A model generated the notes under the pieces. That model searched no databases and was not told the DNA's origin. It saw only the letters and a list, made by a program, of their open reading frames with translations. A stretch of DNA of 64,000 nucleotides, from contig MSDW01000001.1 of the NCBI GenBank assembly GCA_001914405.1, forward strand, positions 1,429,169-1,493,168, in the 5' to 3' direction. This document shows, in pieces, positions 26,756-34,550 of this stretch (position 1 is its first letter; each line of letters begins with the position of its first letter). The translations under genes were made by a program, and so were the position numbers. Source of the stretch: Candidatus Methanohalarchaeum thermophilum. GTDB taxonomy: Archaea > Halobacteriota > Methanonatronarchaeia > Methanonatronarchaeales > Methanonatronarchaeaceae.

Positions 26756-27169
26756 TTAAGGTTCTTTGTAGGATGTCATTGCTAGTTTACCGTGTTTTAC
26801 TCCCTTAGATTTTATTATCCTGTCTGATATGTCTCTTATTTCCTCTGCTTTACCTTTTATTGCAAGTATTTCCATGCAATATCTCTTATCTAGGTGTATA
26901 TGAAGGCTTGATAGTACATTTGCATGTTCTTCATGTTGAAGGTTGTTTAATTTATCTGAGATTCCTTTAACTTCGTGATCGTAAACTACGGTTAGTGATC
27001 CAATTACTTCACTGCTAGAATCTTCTAGTTCTTTTTGTATCAAGAAATCCCTGATTAGATCTCTGATTGCTTCCGATCTGTTTGTGTACATCTTTTCTTC
27101 TATTTTTTCATCAAATTTCTTTAGTAAATTTTTATCCAAGGAGACTCCTATTCTTTCTGTCTCGGTCAC
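26756..27169 (-). CDS. nikR: Nickel-responsive regulator NikR
   Basis: The 137-residue protein has a ribbon-helix-helix N-terminus ([17 protein letters not shown] ... [13 protein letters not shown]) and an ACT-like nickel domain. The nickel ligands H79, H90, H92 and C98 keep the 11-2-6 spacing of E. coli NikR (H76, H87, H89, C95). It represses nickel uptake genes when nickel is bound. It is divergent from a Gate-domain membrane protein gene across a 243-bp gap that holds a long inverted repeat. Confidence 0.93.
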   Translation of the reverse strand: MTETERIGVSLDKNLLKKFDEKIEEKMYTNRSEAIRDLIRDFLIQKELEDSSSEVIGSLTVVYDHEVKGISDKLNNLQHEEHANVLSSLHIHLDKRYCMEILAIKGKAEEIRDISDRIIKSKGVKHGKLAMTSYKEP

Positions 27170-27242
27170 TAAATCTCACTCTCCTTAATTTATTAAAAAT
27201 TTTAAAGTAAAAACTCTTGCTATTTATCTTATTAAAATGGAC

Positions 27243-27281
27243 GTATCTAAAGTATTTGTTTAAGGAACCAATTTTAGATAC
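27243..27281. promoter_or_regulatory. Inverted repeat between nikR and the membrane protein gene
   Basis: GTATCTAAA (27243-27251) and TTTAGATAC (27273-27281) form a perfect 9-bp dyad with a 21-bp spacer. Position between divergent genes, one a metal repressor, suggests a NikR operator. The spacing is longer than the E. coli GTATGA-N16-TCATAC site, so another regulator remains possible. Confidence 0.5.
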
Positions 27282-27412
27282 CTTTCCATTACTTTTTTAG
27301 ATCAGGGGATTGTGATGAAGTGGTATTCACATTTTTTGTCTAGGTACCTTGGTTTTTTTCTTTGATAGTTATTTTTATTGTGTTTTCGATAAAAAGAATT
27401 TTGTTATAAAAA

Positions 27413-28378
27413 ATGACTTTAGACATATTTTTTCAAGCTCTGGGAAATCTAGAGGTCTTGGTTTTCAGGATTTTACCTATTGTAGTTTTAGGTATTATTT
27501 TAGGGAATATAATATACGAATTAGGGTTAATAGATAAGATATCTGTTTTAAGTGCCCCAATTATTAAGTTTGCGAATTTACCAAAGGAATCAGGACTAAC
27601 TTTGGTTACTATGATTGCTAGTCCAGCTGCTTCTTACAGTATGTTATCAAATTTCTATGAGCGCGAGATATTAGATGAAAAACAAACTGTAGTTACTACA
27701 TTTACTAATACTTTTTTTGCTTACTTTAGACATGTTTTTACTTTTTATTTGCCTGTAGTTATTCCTATACTTGGATTAAAAACTGGATTAATTTATATCT
27801 TTGTTAGGATCATTATTTCACTATTTTCCACTCTGTTTGGTATGGCTGTAGGCCATTTCTATTTAAATTTAGAAGACTCTAGTTTAGAGTTTGAGGACAT
27901 TGGGGAAAATAGATCTAATGGAACGATAAAACAAAAAATAATTGAAGGATTTAAGAAATCTAAGCCTACATTAAGGAAAATTGTACCTAGATTGACTTTA
28001 GTTTATGTTTTAGTAGCTTTTGCATTGGTTTTAGATTTATTTGAACCAATAGGTAGGCTTGCGGATCCAATAACTACCCTAATTGGTTTGCCTGGAGAAG
28101 CTTCTACAGTAATTATTGCAAGGTTTGCCAATGTAACAGCTTCATTTGTTCTTGCAGGGAACCTACTAAATTCAGGTATTTTAGGATCTTATGAAGTAAT
28201 AGCCACATTACTTATTGGTAGCCTCTTTTCATTGTTTACTCATTTCCTAAAGACATCTCTTCCAAATAAAATTGCATACTTTGGCACCAATTTAGGGATT
28301 AAGGTAGCTTTGTATAACTGGGTGATAAGCACATCCTTTATACTGATAATAACCTTTTTTCTTTATTTCTTAATGTAA
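27413..28378 (+). CDS. Nucleoside-recognition (Gate) domain membrane protein
   Basis: The 321-residue protein has about eight membrane segments in two Gate-like halves (VFRILPIVVLGIILGNIIYELGL; a second half from about residue 190 with LIGLPGEASTVIIARFANVTASFVLAGNLL). Such proteins are related to nucleoside and spore-maturation family transporters; archaeal members are uncharacterised. Divergence from nikR makes a nickel-linked transport role worth testing, but this is inference. Confidence 0.7.
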   Translation: MTLDIFFQALGNLEVLVFRILPIVVLGIILGNIIYELGLIDKISVLSAPIIKFANLPKESGLTLVTMIASPAASYSMLSNFYEREILDEKQTVVTTFTNTFFAYFRHVFTFYLPVVIPILGLKTGLIYIFVRIIISLFSTLFGMAVGHFYLNLEDSSLEFEDIGENRSNGTIKQKIIEGFKKSKPTLRKIVPRLTLVYVLVAFALVLDLFEPIGRLADPITTLIGLPGEASTVIIARFANVTASFVLAGNLLNSGILGSYEVIATLLIGSLFSLFTHFLKTSLPNKIAYFGTNLGIKVALYNWVISTSFILIITFFLYFLM

Positions 28379-28445
28379 AAATACCCTTCATTACTATATT
28401 CTATGGTATAAATAAAAAAAGGACATAATCAAGCTATAAGATAAA

Positions 28446-29372
28446 TTATATATCTTTTAGATTTTCTATCTGGTCTTTAACTTCTTTTTCAGCTTCTTTC
28501 ATCTGTTCCATTTCTTCATCTGCCAGATCTAGTTCAATTACTTCTTTAACGCCATTTGATCCAATAATAGCTGGAACACCTAGACAAACATCTTTTATAT
28601 CGTATTCACCATTTAAATAAAATGAAACAGGAATTAATCTATTTTCATTAAATTTAATTGATTTGATTATTTCCAGTAAAGCTGAAGAAGGAGCATACTT
28701 GGCTGAACCATCTCCCAAGTAATTAACTACCCTTTCACCAGCCTTTTTAGTTGCATTTACCAATTCATTTATTCTACCTTTAGACAAAAACTCCTGAATA
28801 GGTATTCCTCTAATATATGTTCTCTTCTTCAGAGGAATCATCTTATTCGAGTGTGGCCCAATAACCAAAGTTTGAATATCCTTAGGTGAAAATCCCGTTT
28901 CTTTAGCTAAAAGGTACTTAAACCTAGCAGAATCCAAAGAACCAGCCATCCCCATTACTTTGTTCCTTTTAACATCCATTGTCTTATATGTTTTATAGAC
29001 CATTAGATCCAATGGATTTGTAACTACGACAACGATAGAATTAGGTGAAAACTCATTTATCTTACTAGAAATACTTTTAATTATTTTTCCATTTTGTTTC
29101 AACAGATCTGATCTATCCATCCCCTCCTTTCTACCTGCACCAGCTGTAATAACAATTAAATCAGAGTTAGATATATCTTCATAGGATTTACTTCCTCTTA
29201 CATCTATATTGCTTTCGCATAGAGGAGTGGAATGCTCTAGATCTAGGGAATATCCTTTGGCTAGTCCTTTTATCTTATCAACAAGCACAAGTTCATCAAC
29301 AAGATTTCCATCAATAACTCGTTGCGCTAGAGATGAACCGACACTGCCAGTTCCAATCACACTCAACTTCAT
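28446..29372 (-). CDS. mdh: Malate dehydrogenase (lactate/malate dehydrogenase family)
   Basis: The 308-residue protein starts with the Rossmann motif MKLSVIGTGSVGSSLA and ends strand 2 with LVLVDK, suggesting NAD preference. The active-site loop GRKEGMDRSDLLKQN has Arg at the substrate-specificity position, as in malate rather than lactate dehydrogenase. The catalytic His is in VIGPHSNKMIPL. It interconverts malate and oxaloacetate in the partial citric acid cycle. Monocistronic. Confidence 0.88.
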   Translation of the reverse strand: MKLSVIGTGSVGSSLAQRVIDGNLVDELVLVDKIKGLAKGYSLDLEHSTPLCESNIDVRGSKSYEDISNSDLIVITAGAGRKEGMDRSDLLKQNGKIIKSISSKINEFSPNSIVVVVTNPLDLMVYKTYKTMDVKRNKVMGMAGSLDSARFKYLLAKETGFSPKDIQTLVIGPHSNKMIPLKKRTYIRGIPIQEFLSKGRINELVNATKKAGERVVNYLGDGSAKYAPSSALLEIIKSIKFNENRLIPVSFYLNGEYDIKDVCLGVPAIIGSNGVKEVIELDLADEEMEQMKEAEKEVKDQIENLKDI

Positions 29373-29809
29373 TTTTGATCACCAAAATGAATTCTATTAA
29401 ATATCCGGATAGAAAACTCTTTTATACAAACCTACGTCAATTAGTTAATAAAATCAAACAACTATTATACTATTCTTTGATTATTAGATTTTTTGGAACA
29501 TCCATCTATTGTTTTTTCTAATAAATGAAGGGATACCTCCAATCTTGGATATCAAAATGAAAAATACTTGAGTAACTTATAACCTGTTTATTAATAAAAA
29601 TAATTTGATGTAATCTAGTAGGATCTTAATAAACAAATGAAGCTGTTATATTGGCAAACCTTGCAATAATTACTTTTATGTCCGGGTTTTTCAGTGTGAA
29701 ATTGTATTAAACTAGAAGTAAAGAAGAAAGTATCTTTTCTTTACATTAGAGGACACAACTAAATTTGAATAAATTAGTAATTTAAGATGATTGAACTTTC
29801 TTGATTTTT
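29373..29809. other. Intergenic region with a possible decayed element end
   Basis: No open frame is credible. A palindrome at 29718-29744 (GTAAAGAA / TTCTTTAC arms) followed by GAGGACAC resembles a degenerate right end of the insertion family. Confidence 0.4.
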
Positions 29810-30979
29810 CTAATTTAGGCTTTTTGTTATCTCGTGGGTTTTACTTAAATTTTCTTTATTGATTACTAGGTTTTCTCTGTTTTGTTTGATCGTTTTGAAG
29901 GCGTGGTCTATGATATCTTTGTAAAATTGGCAGTAAGGACTCTTTGAATTTAGCGTTTCTTCAGATTCGTAGACTTCTGCAGGGCAAGAAGCACCACATA
30001 GATGCCTGTATTCATAGTTCTTGCACTCTTTTATGTCCTCTGTTTTTCTACTAATTACATCTTGGAAAGCGTCATCGTTTAAAGCCTTATCTAAATCCGT
30101 TTTGAACTCTTCTATTCCTATAAATTCAGTACAGGGATAAATTCCATTTGATGTTATAGAAATAAATCTTCTTCCAGCTCCACATGGAGATATATCACAC
30201 TGTAGATCCCTCGAAGTAAGTGCTATAATTCCTAGTACTATATTTGCGTAATCTCCGATCGTGATTTTATTTCCATTCTCAGTTAATTCCATTGCTCTTT
30301 CAACTGCATTGAGGAAATTTTCGGTTAAATTATTTGGTCTTAATCTTCTTCCTACTTCTGTCGTTCCTCTAACTGGATTCATTAAAATTGTTTTGGTATA
30401 TTCTGAGAGTAATTTGACCATATCTACCAATAGGTGTTCGTTGAATTTGTTTATAGTTGTTATTATGTTTAAAGTATCGTAATCTTTGAATTCTTCTAAT
30501 ATAGATAAAGTATTTTCGAAATGTCCATTTACCCTTAAGTAGTCGTTCAATTTCTTTTTTGGAGCGTCAAGTGATACTCCAAAATTTACTTCTTTGGTTT
30601 TTAAGTACTCTATATCATCTTTTTCTAATTGTAAACCGTTTGTTTGGATACCGTAATTGAATTCTGGAAAATCTTCAATTCCCTCAAAGATTAGATTTTT
30701 TTCTATTAACGGTTCTACACCATGAAATAGTACTGTATTAACATTGTTTTCACTTAATTTATTTAAAACATCGTAAAATTCTTCTTTAGTGAAGGAATCT
30801 CCGTTTTTTCTTTTTTCCTCAGGTACATAACAGTAGGGACAGTTCGCGTTACATTTCTCCGTAATGTTAAAATATACATACTCGATGTCTTTTTCAAATC
30901 TATATCTTTCCAGAGCCTCTTCTAATTCCTTTTTCTCGCTTGAATAATCTGAAGCTTCTCTAAACCAGTAGAAACCCAA
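29810..30979 (-). CDS. Radical SAM/SPASM peptide-modifying enzyme (CbpB-like)
   Basis: The N-terminal radical SAM cluster motif is CNANCPYC (C43, C47, C50 from the TTG start at 30979). The C-terminal SPASM region is Cys-rich: CDISPCGAG, YPCTEF, ECKNYEYRHLCGASCPAE and SPYCQF, binding extra Fe-S clusters. The layout is that of RiPP maturases. The frame extends upstream without ATG to a stop; an ATT at 31015, 9 nt after GGAG, may be the true start and would add DTFYDPDLGFYW-type residues. A 19-residue peptide gene lies immediately upstream. From memory it resembles the CbpB (cobopeptide) family; that needs an HMM check. Confidence 0.85.
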   Translation of the reverse strand: MGFYWFREASDYSSEKKELEEALERYRFEKDIEYVYFNITEKCNANCPYCYVPEEKRKNGDSFTKEEFYDVLNKLSENNVNTVLFHGVEPLIEKNLIFEGIEDFPEFNYGIQTNGLQLEKDDIEYLKTKEVNFGVSLDAPKKKLNDYLRVNGHFENTLSILEEFKDYDTLNIITTINKFNEHLLVDMVKLLSEYTKTILMNPVRGTTEVGRRLRPNNLTENFLNAVERAMELTENGNKITIGDYANIVLGIIALTSRDLQCDISPCGAGRRFISITSNGIYPCTEFIGIEEFKTDLDKALNDDAFQDVISRKTEDIKECKNYEYRHLCGASCPAEVYESEETLNSKSPYCQFYKDIIDHAFKTIKQNRENLVINKENLSKTHEITKSLN

Positions 30980-31039
30980 ATCAGGATCGTAAAATGTATC
31001 TTCTTTTATCCAAATTCTTTTTTACTCCTTTAATGAATT

Positions 31040-31063
31040 AAAAGGGGAAGTTTTCCTCCTTTT
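31040..31063 (-). promoter_or_regulatory. Hairpin between peptide and radical SAM genes
   Basis: On the minus strand AAAAGGAGGAA pairs with TTCCCCTTTT to give about ten base pairs with a mismatch, beginning at the peptide stop codon. It would make the peptide more abundant than its enzyme by partial termination or by mRNA protection, as in other precursor-maturase operons. Confidence 0.45.
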
Positions 31064-31121
31064 ACACAAAGTGAGTTAATCCGCCTTTTTCTTGGTCACA
31101 GGTGTATCTTTCGTACTTCAT
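31062..31121 (-). CDS. 19-residue Cys-containing peptide, likely precursor of the radical SAM enzyme
   Basis: The frame reads MKYERYTCDQEKGGLTHFV and stops. A GGTG 6 nt before the ATG may serve as ribosome site, and a TATA-like ACATATAA lies about 65 nt upstream. The single Cys and the short length fit a precursor for the SPASM enzyme encoded about 50-80 bp downstream. I recall the CbpA (cobopeptide precursor) family as similarly short; this match is from memory. The next upstream genes are the corrinoid-type methionine synthase pair. Confidence 0.65.
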   Translation of the reverse strand: MKYERYTCDQEKGGLTHFV

Positions 31122-31260
31122 GGATAACACCAAATAAAAATATCTCACTAAACTCACTTAAAAACAAAATACCGTAAATTAATCGTTATATGTCTCTTTG
31201 TTTTTTTTAGATTGTGCCTAAAAATTAGCTTCTCAATGTAACCGACGAAATATAAGAAAC

Positions 31261-31282
31261 AGTTTATTCTATTTAATAAACT
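31261..31282. promoter_or_regulatory. Inverted repeat upstream of the peptide gene
   Basis: AGTTTATT-ctattt-AATAAACT is a perfect 8-bp dyad between the end of the methionine synthase gene and the peptide gene. T-rich tracts on the minus strand just before it probably terminate the methionine synthase transcript, so it may be an operator for the peptide operon or part of that terminator. Confidence 0.35.
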
Positions 31283-31338
31283 ATTAATGCAGAGAAAAAA
31301 GTTAAAGAATAAATTTAGAGAAAAAGATATAAAGGTTT

Positions 31339-32313
31339 TTAGTATTTTTCTCTAAGTTTACTTGCTGCTTTAACCATGTTACTTAACTTTTGGTACGCTT
31401 TCTCTCTAGGTAATAGTTTTAGACCACAGTCAGGGTTAACATATAAATTACTTGGTTCAACAATTTCCAGTCCTTTTTTGATGTTATTAACTATTTCTTG
31501 TACGCTTTCTACATTTGAATCGTGAACATCTACGCATCCCAATCCCAGTTCTCGCGTGAAATCGTATTCCTTGAAAACAGGTAAAAACTCGAAGTTATTA
31601 TTTACAAATTCCAATGAGAATTGATCAACATCGAAATTAAGTATATCAGGATATATCTTATCGAATTCACCGTAACAAGCATGCATGATTATCTTTTCCG
31701 CATTAACTCCTTTTACGACTTTTGAAGTAGCTTCTTTAACTAAATTAACTTCATTGACCTTGGTTGAAAGTGCTGGTTCATCAATTTGGATATATTCTGC
31801 ACCTGCGTCTACTAACCTCTTTAACTCTTTGTTTATTATCTCTGCTAGCTCCATCACTAACTCTTTTCTATCGTATATCTCGTTGAAAGACCAATCTGCA
31901 ATAGTGTAAGGACCAGTAATAGGGATCTTAACTTCCTTTTCGGGGGATTTTACATCTTTAATAAAATTAAATTCATCGACTAACATTGGGCCTGGATCCT
32001 TCAGTTCCTTAACCACACTTGGTTTGTTAAAATAGTTATTACCCCAGACTCTGACTGGGCCATAGAACTTGAATCCTGGTATTTTTTCAGCGAAGAACTC
32101 AACCATCTCTTCTCTTCTCATTTCTCCATCATTTAATATGTCAACACCTGCTCTTTCGTGTTCATCTACAATTAATCGAGATGCATCATCCAAAGCTTCA
32201 TTTAAATATTTTTTATCTAAATTTTCTTCTTTAAAGCTTTCTTTACTCTTATTAAGCCACTTAGGTTTAGGATAACTTCCTATGATCGTAGTTGGGAAAA
32301 GCTTATTCTTCAT
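31339..32313 (-). CDS. metE: Core cobalamin-type methionine synthase (MetE C-terminal family)
   Basis: About 324 residues, the catalytic MetE barrel without the folate-binding N-terminal half. Zinc ligands are visible: His and Cys in IIMHACYGE, a Glu in LEFVNNN, and Cys in [24 protein letters not shown] opens the domain. Characterised archaeal core enzymes take the methyl group from methylcobalamin or a corrinoid protein. I chose the ATG at 32313 (GAGGTG 9 nt upstream) over GTG 32325. It overlaps the upstream paralogue by 11 bp. Confidence 0.85.
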   Translation of the reverse strand: MKNKLFPTTIIGSYPKPKWLNKSKESFKEENLDKKYLNEALDDASRLIVDEHERAGVDILNDGEMRREEMVEFFAEKIPGFKFYGPVRVWGNNYFNKPSVVKELKDPGPMLVDEFNFIKDVKSPEKEVKIPITGPYTIADWSFNEIYDRKELVMELAEIINKELKRLVDAGAEYIQIDEPALSTKVNEVNLVKEATSKVVKGVNAEKIIMHACYGEFDKIYPDILNFDVDQFSLEFVNNNFEFLPVFKEYDFTRELGLGCVDVHDSNVESVQEIVNNIKKGLEIVEPSNLYVNPDCGLKLLPREKAYQKLSNMVKAASKLREKY

Positions 32314-33265
32314 CGCCTTTGACACCTCTTTTTATTTCTCTTAAGAGATCAAGCTTTTTCTTCATCACATCCCAAGGTAAAAAATCTAAGCCGATATTGG
32401 AAGAAATAATAATTTCCTCAACTGATGATTCTTTTTCAATTTCGTCTATCTTACTTAAAACTTTATTTTTTTCTTCGATTTTGGTGTTCCAAGAGTCAAT
32501 AAGACCTAGTTGCAGTTTTTTTCCACCATACTCTTTTATAGCTTTCCAGTTACTACCTTGGTCTACTAAATCTAATCCAATCCAATCAAACAAGTCTAAT
32601 AAGATGGGATATCTCTCGTAGATGCTACCAAAATAAGTATTTAAAATTAATTCACAATCTGTCTTGGATGAAATCTCCTTATATATCTCAAGATATCGCT
32701 CTTCGTGTTTTTTAGTTAAGGAAGGTTCATCTAATTGCACAAATCGAACTCCATCTTCTTCAATTCGATTAATCTCATCTATCAAAATACTAGAGAAATC
32801 TTTCATCAACTCAATTCCGTTTTCGTAATATTTGTTATCTACCAAATCCAGAAAAGAAATAGGCCCAGGTAAAATAAACTTAAAATCACCTATGCTCCCA
32901 GTATCTATTATTTGGCTTGTAGAAACCAAGTCACCAGTTTTATTTAACTCACCCTCTATAACAGGTTTTCTATAAAATCTATTGGTTGAATAGTACCTAA
33001 TCAATCCATTCATCTCTACGCCACTCAATTGAGTGCATGGATAGGCCAATAAATCATCCCATGTCAACTGACCAGTTGTTAATAGATCTATATTAGCTTC
33101 CTTTTGTAAATTAATCACTTCCTCCCTAGCTCTATTTAACTCGTTTTTTACCTCCTCAATTTCTCCCATACTTTCTTTCTGGTGCCCAGTAACATCCTTT
33201 AATTTCTCTCTAAGATAAGATGGTCTAGGAAAAAATCCAGAGGTTGATGTTAACACTTTACTCAT
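32303..33265 (-). CDS. MetE-like paralogue lacking zinc ligands
   Basis: About 320 residues with the MetE barrel pattern ([38 protein letters not shown]). The zinc-binding His-x-Cys is replaced by LNTYFG and the last Cys region reads [10 protein letters not shown]. It therefore probably cannot activate homocysteine alone and may serve as a partner, analogous to the MetE N-terminal domain. The start is the ATG at 33265 with AGAGGG; a TTG lies at 33283. Translationally coupled to the catalytic gene. Confidence 0.75.
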   Translation of the reverse strand: MSKVLTSTSGFFPRPSYLREKLKDVTGHQKESMGEIEEVKNELNRAREEVINLQKEANIDLLTTGQLTWDDLLAYPCTQLSGVEMNGLIRYYSTNRFYRKPVIEGELNKTGDLVSTSQIIDTGSIGDFKFILPGPISFLDLVDNKYYENGIELMKDFSSILIDEINRIEEDGVRFVQLDEPSLTKKHEERYLEIYKEISSKTDCELILNTYFGSIYERYPILLDLFDWIGLDLVDQGSNWKAIKEYGGKKLQLGLIDSWNTKIEEKNKVLSKIDEIEKESSVEEIIISSNIGLDFLPWDVMKKKLDLLREIKRGVKGDEE

Positions 33266-33334
33266 ATTAATCCCTCTTATCAAATCATATTACATCAAAA
33301 TTAATTTTTTCATAAAATAAAAACGAAGTTAGAT

Positions 33335-33757
33335 TAGTGAAGTACCCTCACAGCAAAGCTGTGGGGCTTCCCTATAGGCAATTCTGCCTTTCCATCGGGC
33401 TTCTTTCATTTGGACCCCGGTGAGCAGAGAACTTGCGCTTTGGACGGGACTATCCTGCATGGGTGGCAGGTTAGTTTTGGTTGCCCCTGCATATCTAAGT
33501 GCTGTTACAGGTTCCCTGTAGCTTCACACTACTCGACGCCACCCCCTCCCAACCTCTCGATTTCTTGAGAAGTGGAGCATGCAAAGCACCCAAAAAAGTC
33601 ACTTCTGGGAGCAATAATAACAAGTATTATTATTTAAGTTTAAAGAGATTCACCCCCATGGCAAGCCGTGATGTTCTCTCCCTTATCCTATTATAGAACA
33701 TATAAAAGCAATGCAGGTAAACATTTTCCTTCACTGGAATCAAAAAAAATAAGGGAA
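33335..33757 (-). mobile_element. Decayed non-coding IS-derived element, reverse orientation
   Basis: The right end (33335-33376) and the neighbouring GGGGCTTCCCTATAGGCA and GAACTTGCGCTTTGGA match the subfamily at 24825-25289. The interior has hairpins but the distal end is lost. The right boundary is uncertain. Confidence 0.5.
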
Positions 33758-33822
33758 ATTTATCTTAGTGGCTGAGAAAACTCTCTTTCTAGTCTCTGAT
33801 TAGGTAAAGGAGGAAGTTAATA
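33758..33822 (+). repeat. Solo terminal palindrome
   Basis: TTTATCTTAGTGGCTGAGAAAAC, a palindromic core, then AAAGGAGGAAGTTAA match the terminal-repeat consensus. No element body follows; the next 220 bp up to the smc operon show nothing else. Confidence 0.6.
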
Positions 33823-34013
33823 GCTGTAATCTAACAAACCCGTTTTTTGAATGAGATAAGTTTATGCAGACATAAAATAAATTAAATAAAGTAATTTGAT
33901 TGGCAATTAGGTGAAAAGATTTGTACTTTGTTATTTATAATAATTTATATGGAGATATAATAGGTAATGGAATTCTAGTTAATTGTATGGCTTCTTGGTA
34001 GTAGGGTTAACCA

Positions 34014-34024
34014 TAAAATATAAG
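34014..34024 (+). promoter_or_regulatory. TATA box of the smc operon
   Basis: AAAATATAAG lies about 23 nt before the ATG at 34047, predicting a leaderless transcript. Confidence 0.45.
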
Positions 34025-34046
34025 TTTTTACCTTTTACATAACTGC

Positions 34047-34550
34047 ATGGAGGAGGATGGGATGGATGAGTCTACTTATTCTGAAGTAGTTGAAACAGTC
34101 GATAAGTTGGAAAAGAAAATAGCCGTTTTAAAAGAGAGAGTAGAGACTAAGGAAAGTGAGATCCGGAGATTAGAGGAAAAAAATGGTGAACTTAGAAAAA
34201 AGCTTAAAGAAAGTCAGAAGAACAAACCATCAGGCTTGGAAACTCAGGAAAGATCTGGAGACGAAGAGATATTAGATGAAAAATTTGAAAAAGATAAAGG
34301 CAAAGCTAAATGCGAGGAGAGCCAGAACCAAGGGAACGAGATTTTAGATAAAAATAAAGAAGATCATGAAAGTTCTAGGGAAAAGACAGATGATAGAAAA
34401 GATGAAAGCGTAATGATAGCAAGTTCAGCGGGAGAGAGAGATAAAAGTTCTTCAGGAGAATTAATTGTAGCTGATGAAAACTTAAATAATAGTGAGGATG
34501 ACAACGAGGAATGCGATGACATTATTGTTGTTGAGGGAGATGAAGAGTGA
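34047..34550 (+). CDS. Acidic coiled-coil protein coupled to smc
   Basis: The 167-residue protein has an N-terminal coiled coil (about residues 15-60, heptads in VDKLEKKIAVLKERVETK) and a long Glu/Asp/Ser-rich, probably disordered tail ending IIVVEGDEE. No known domain is recognised. Its stop TGA overlaps the GTG start of smc (GTGA), implying translational coupling and a likely function with condensin. Low-complexity composition makes homology hard to trace. Confidence 0.7.
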   Translation: MEEDGMDESTYSEVVETVDKLEKKIAVLKERVETKESEIRRLEEKNGELRKKLKESQKNKPSGLETQERSGDEEILDEKFEKDKGKAKCEESQNQGNEILDKNKEDHESSREKTDDRKDESVMIASSAGERDKSSSGELIVADENLNNSEDDNEECDDIIVVEGDEE

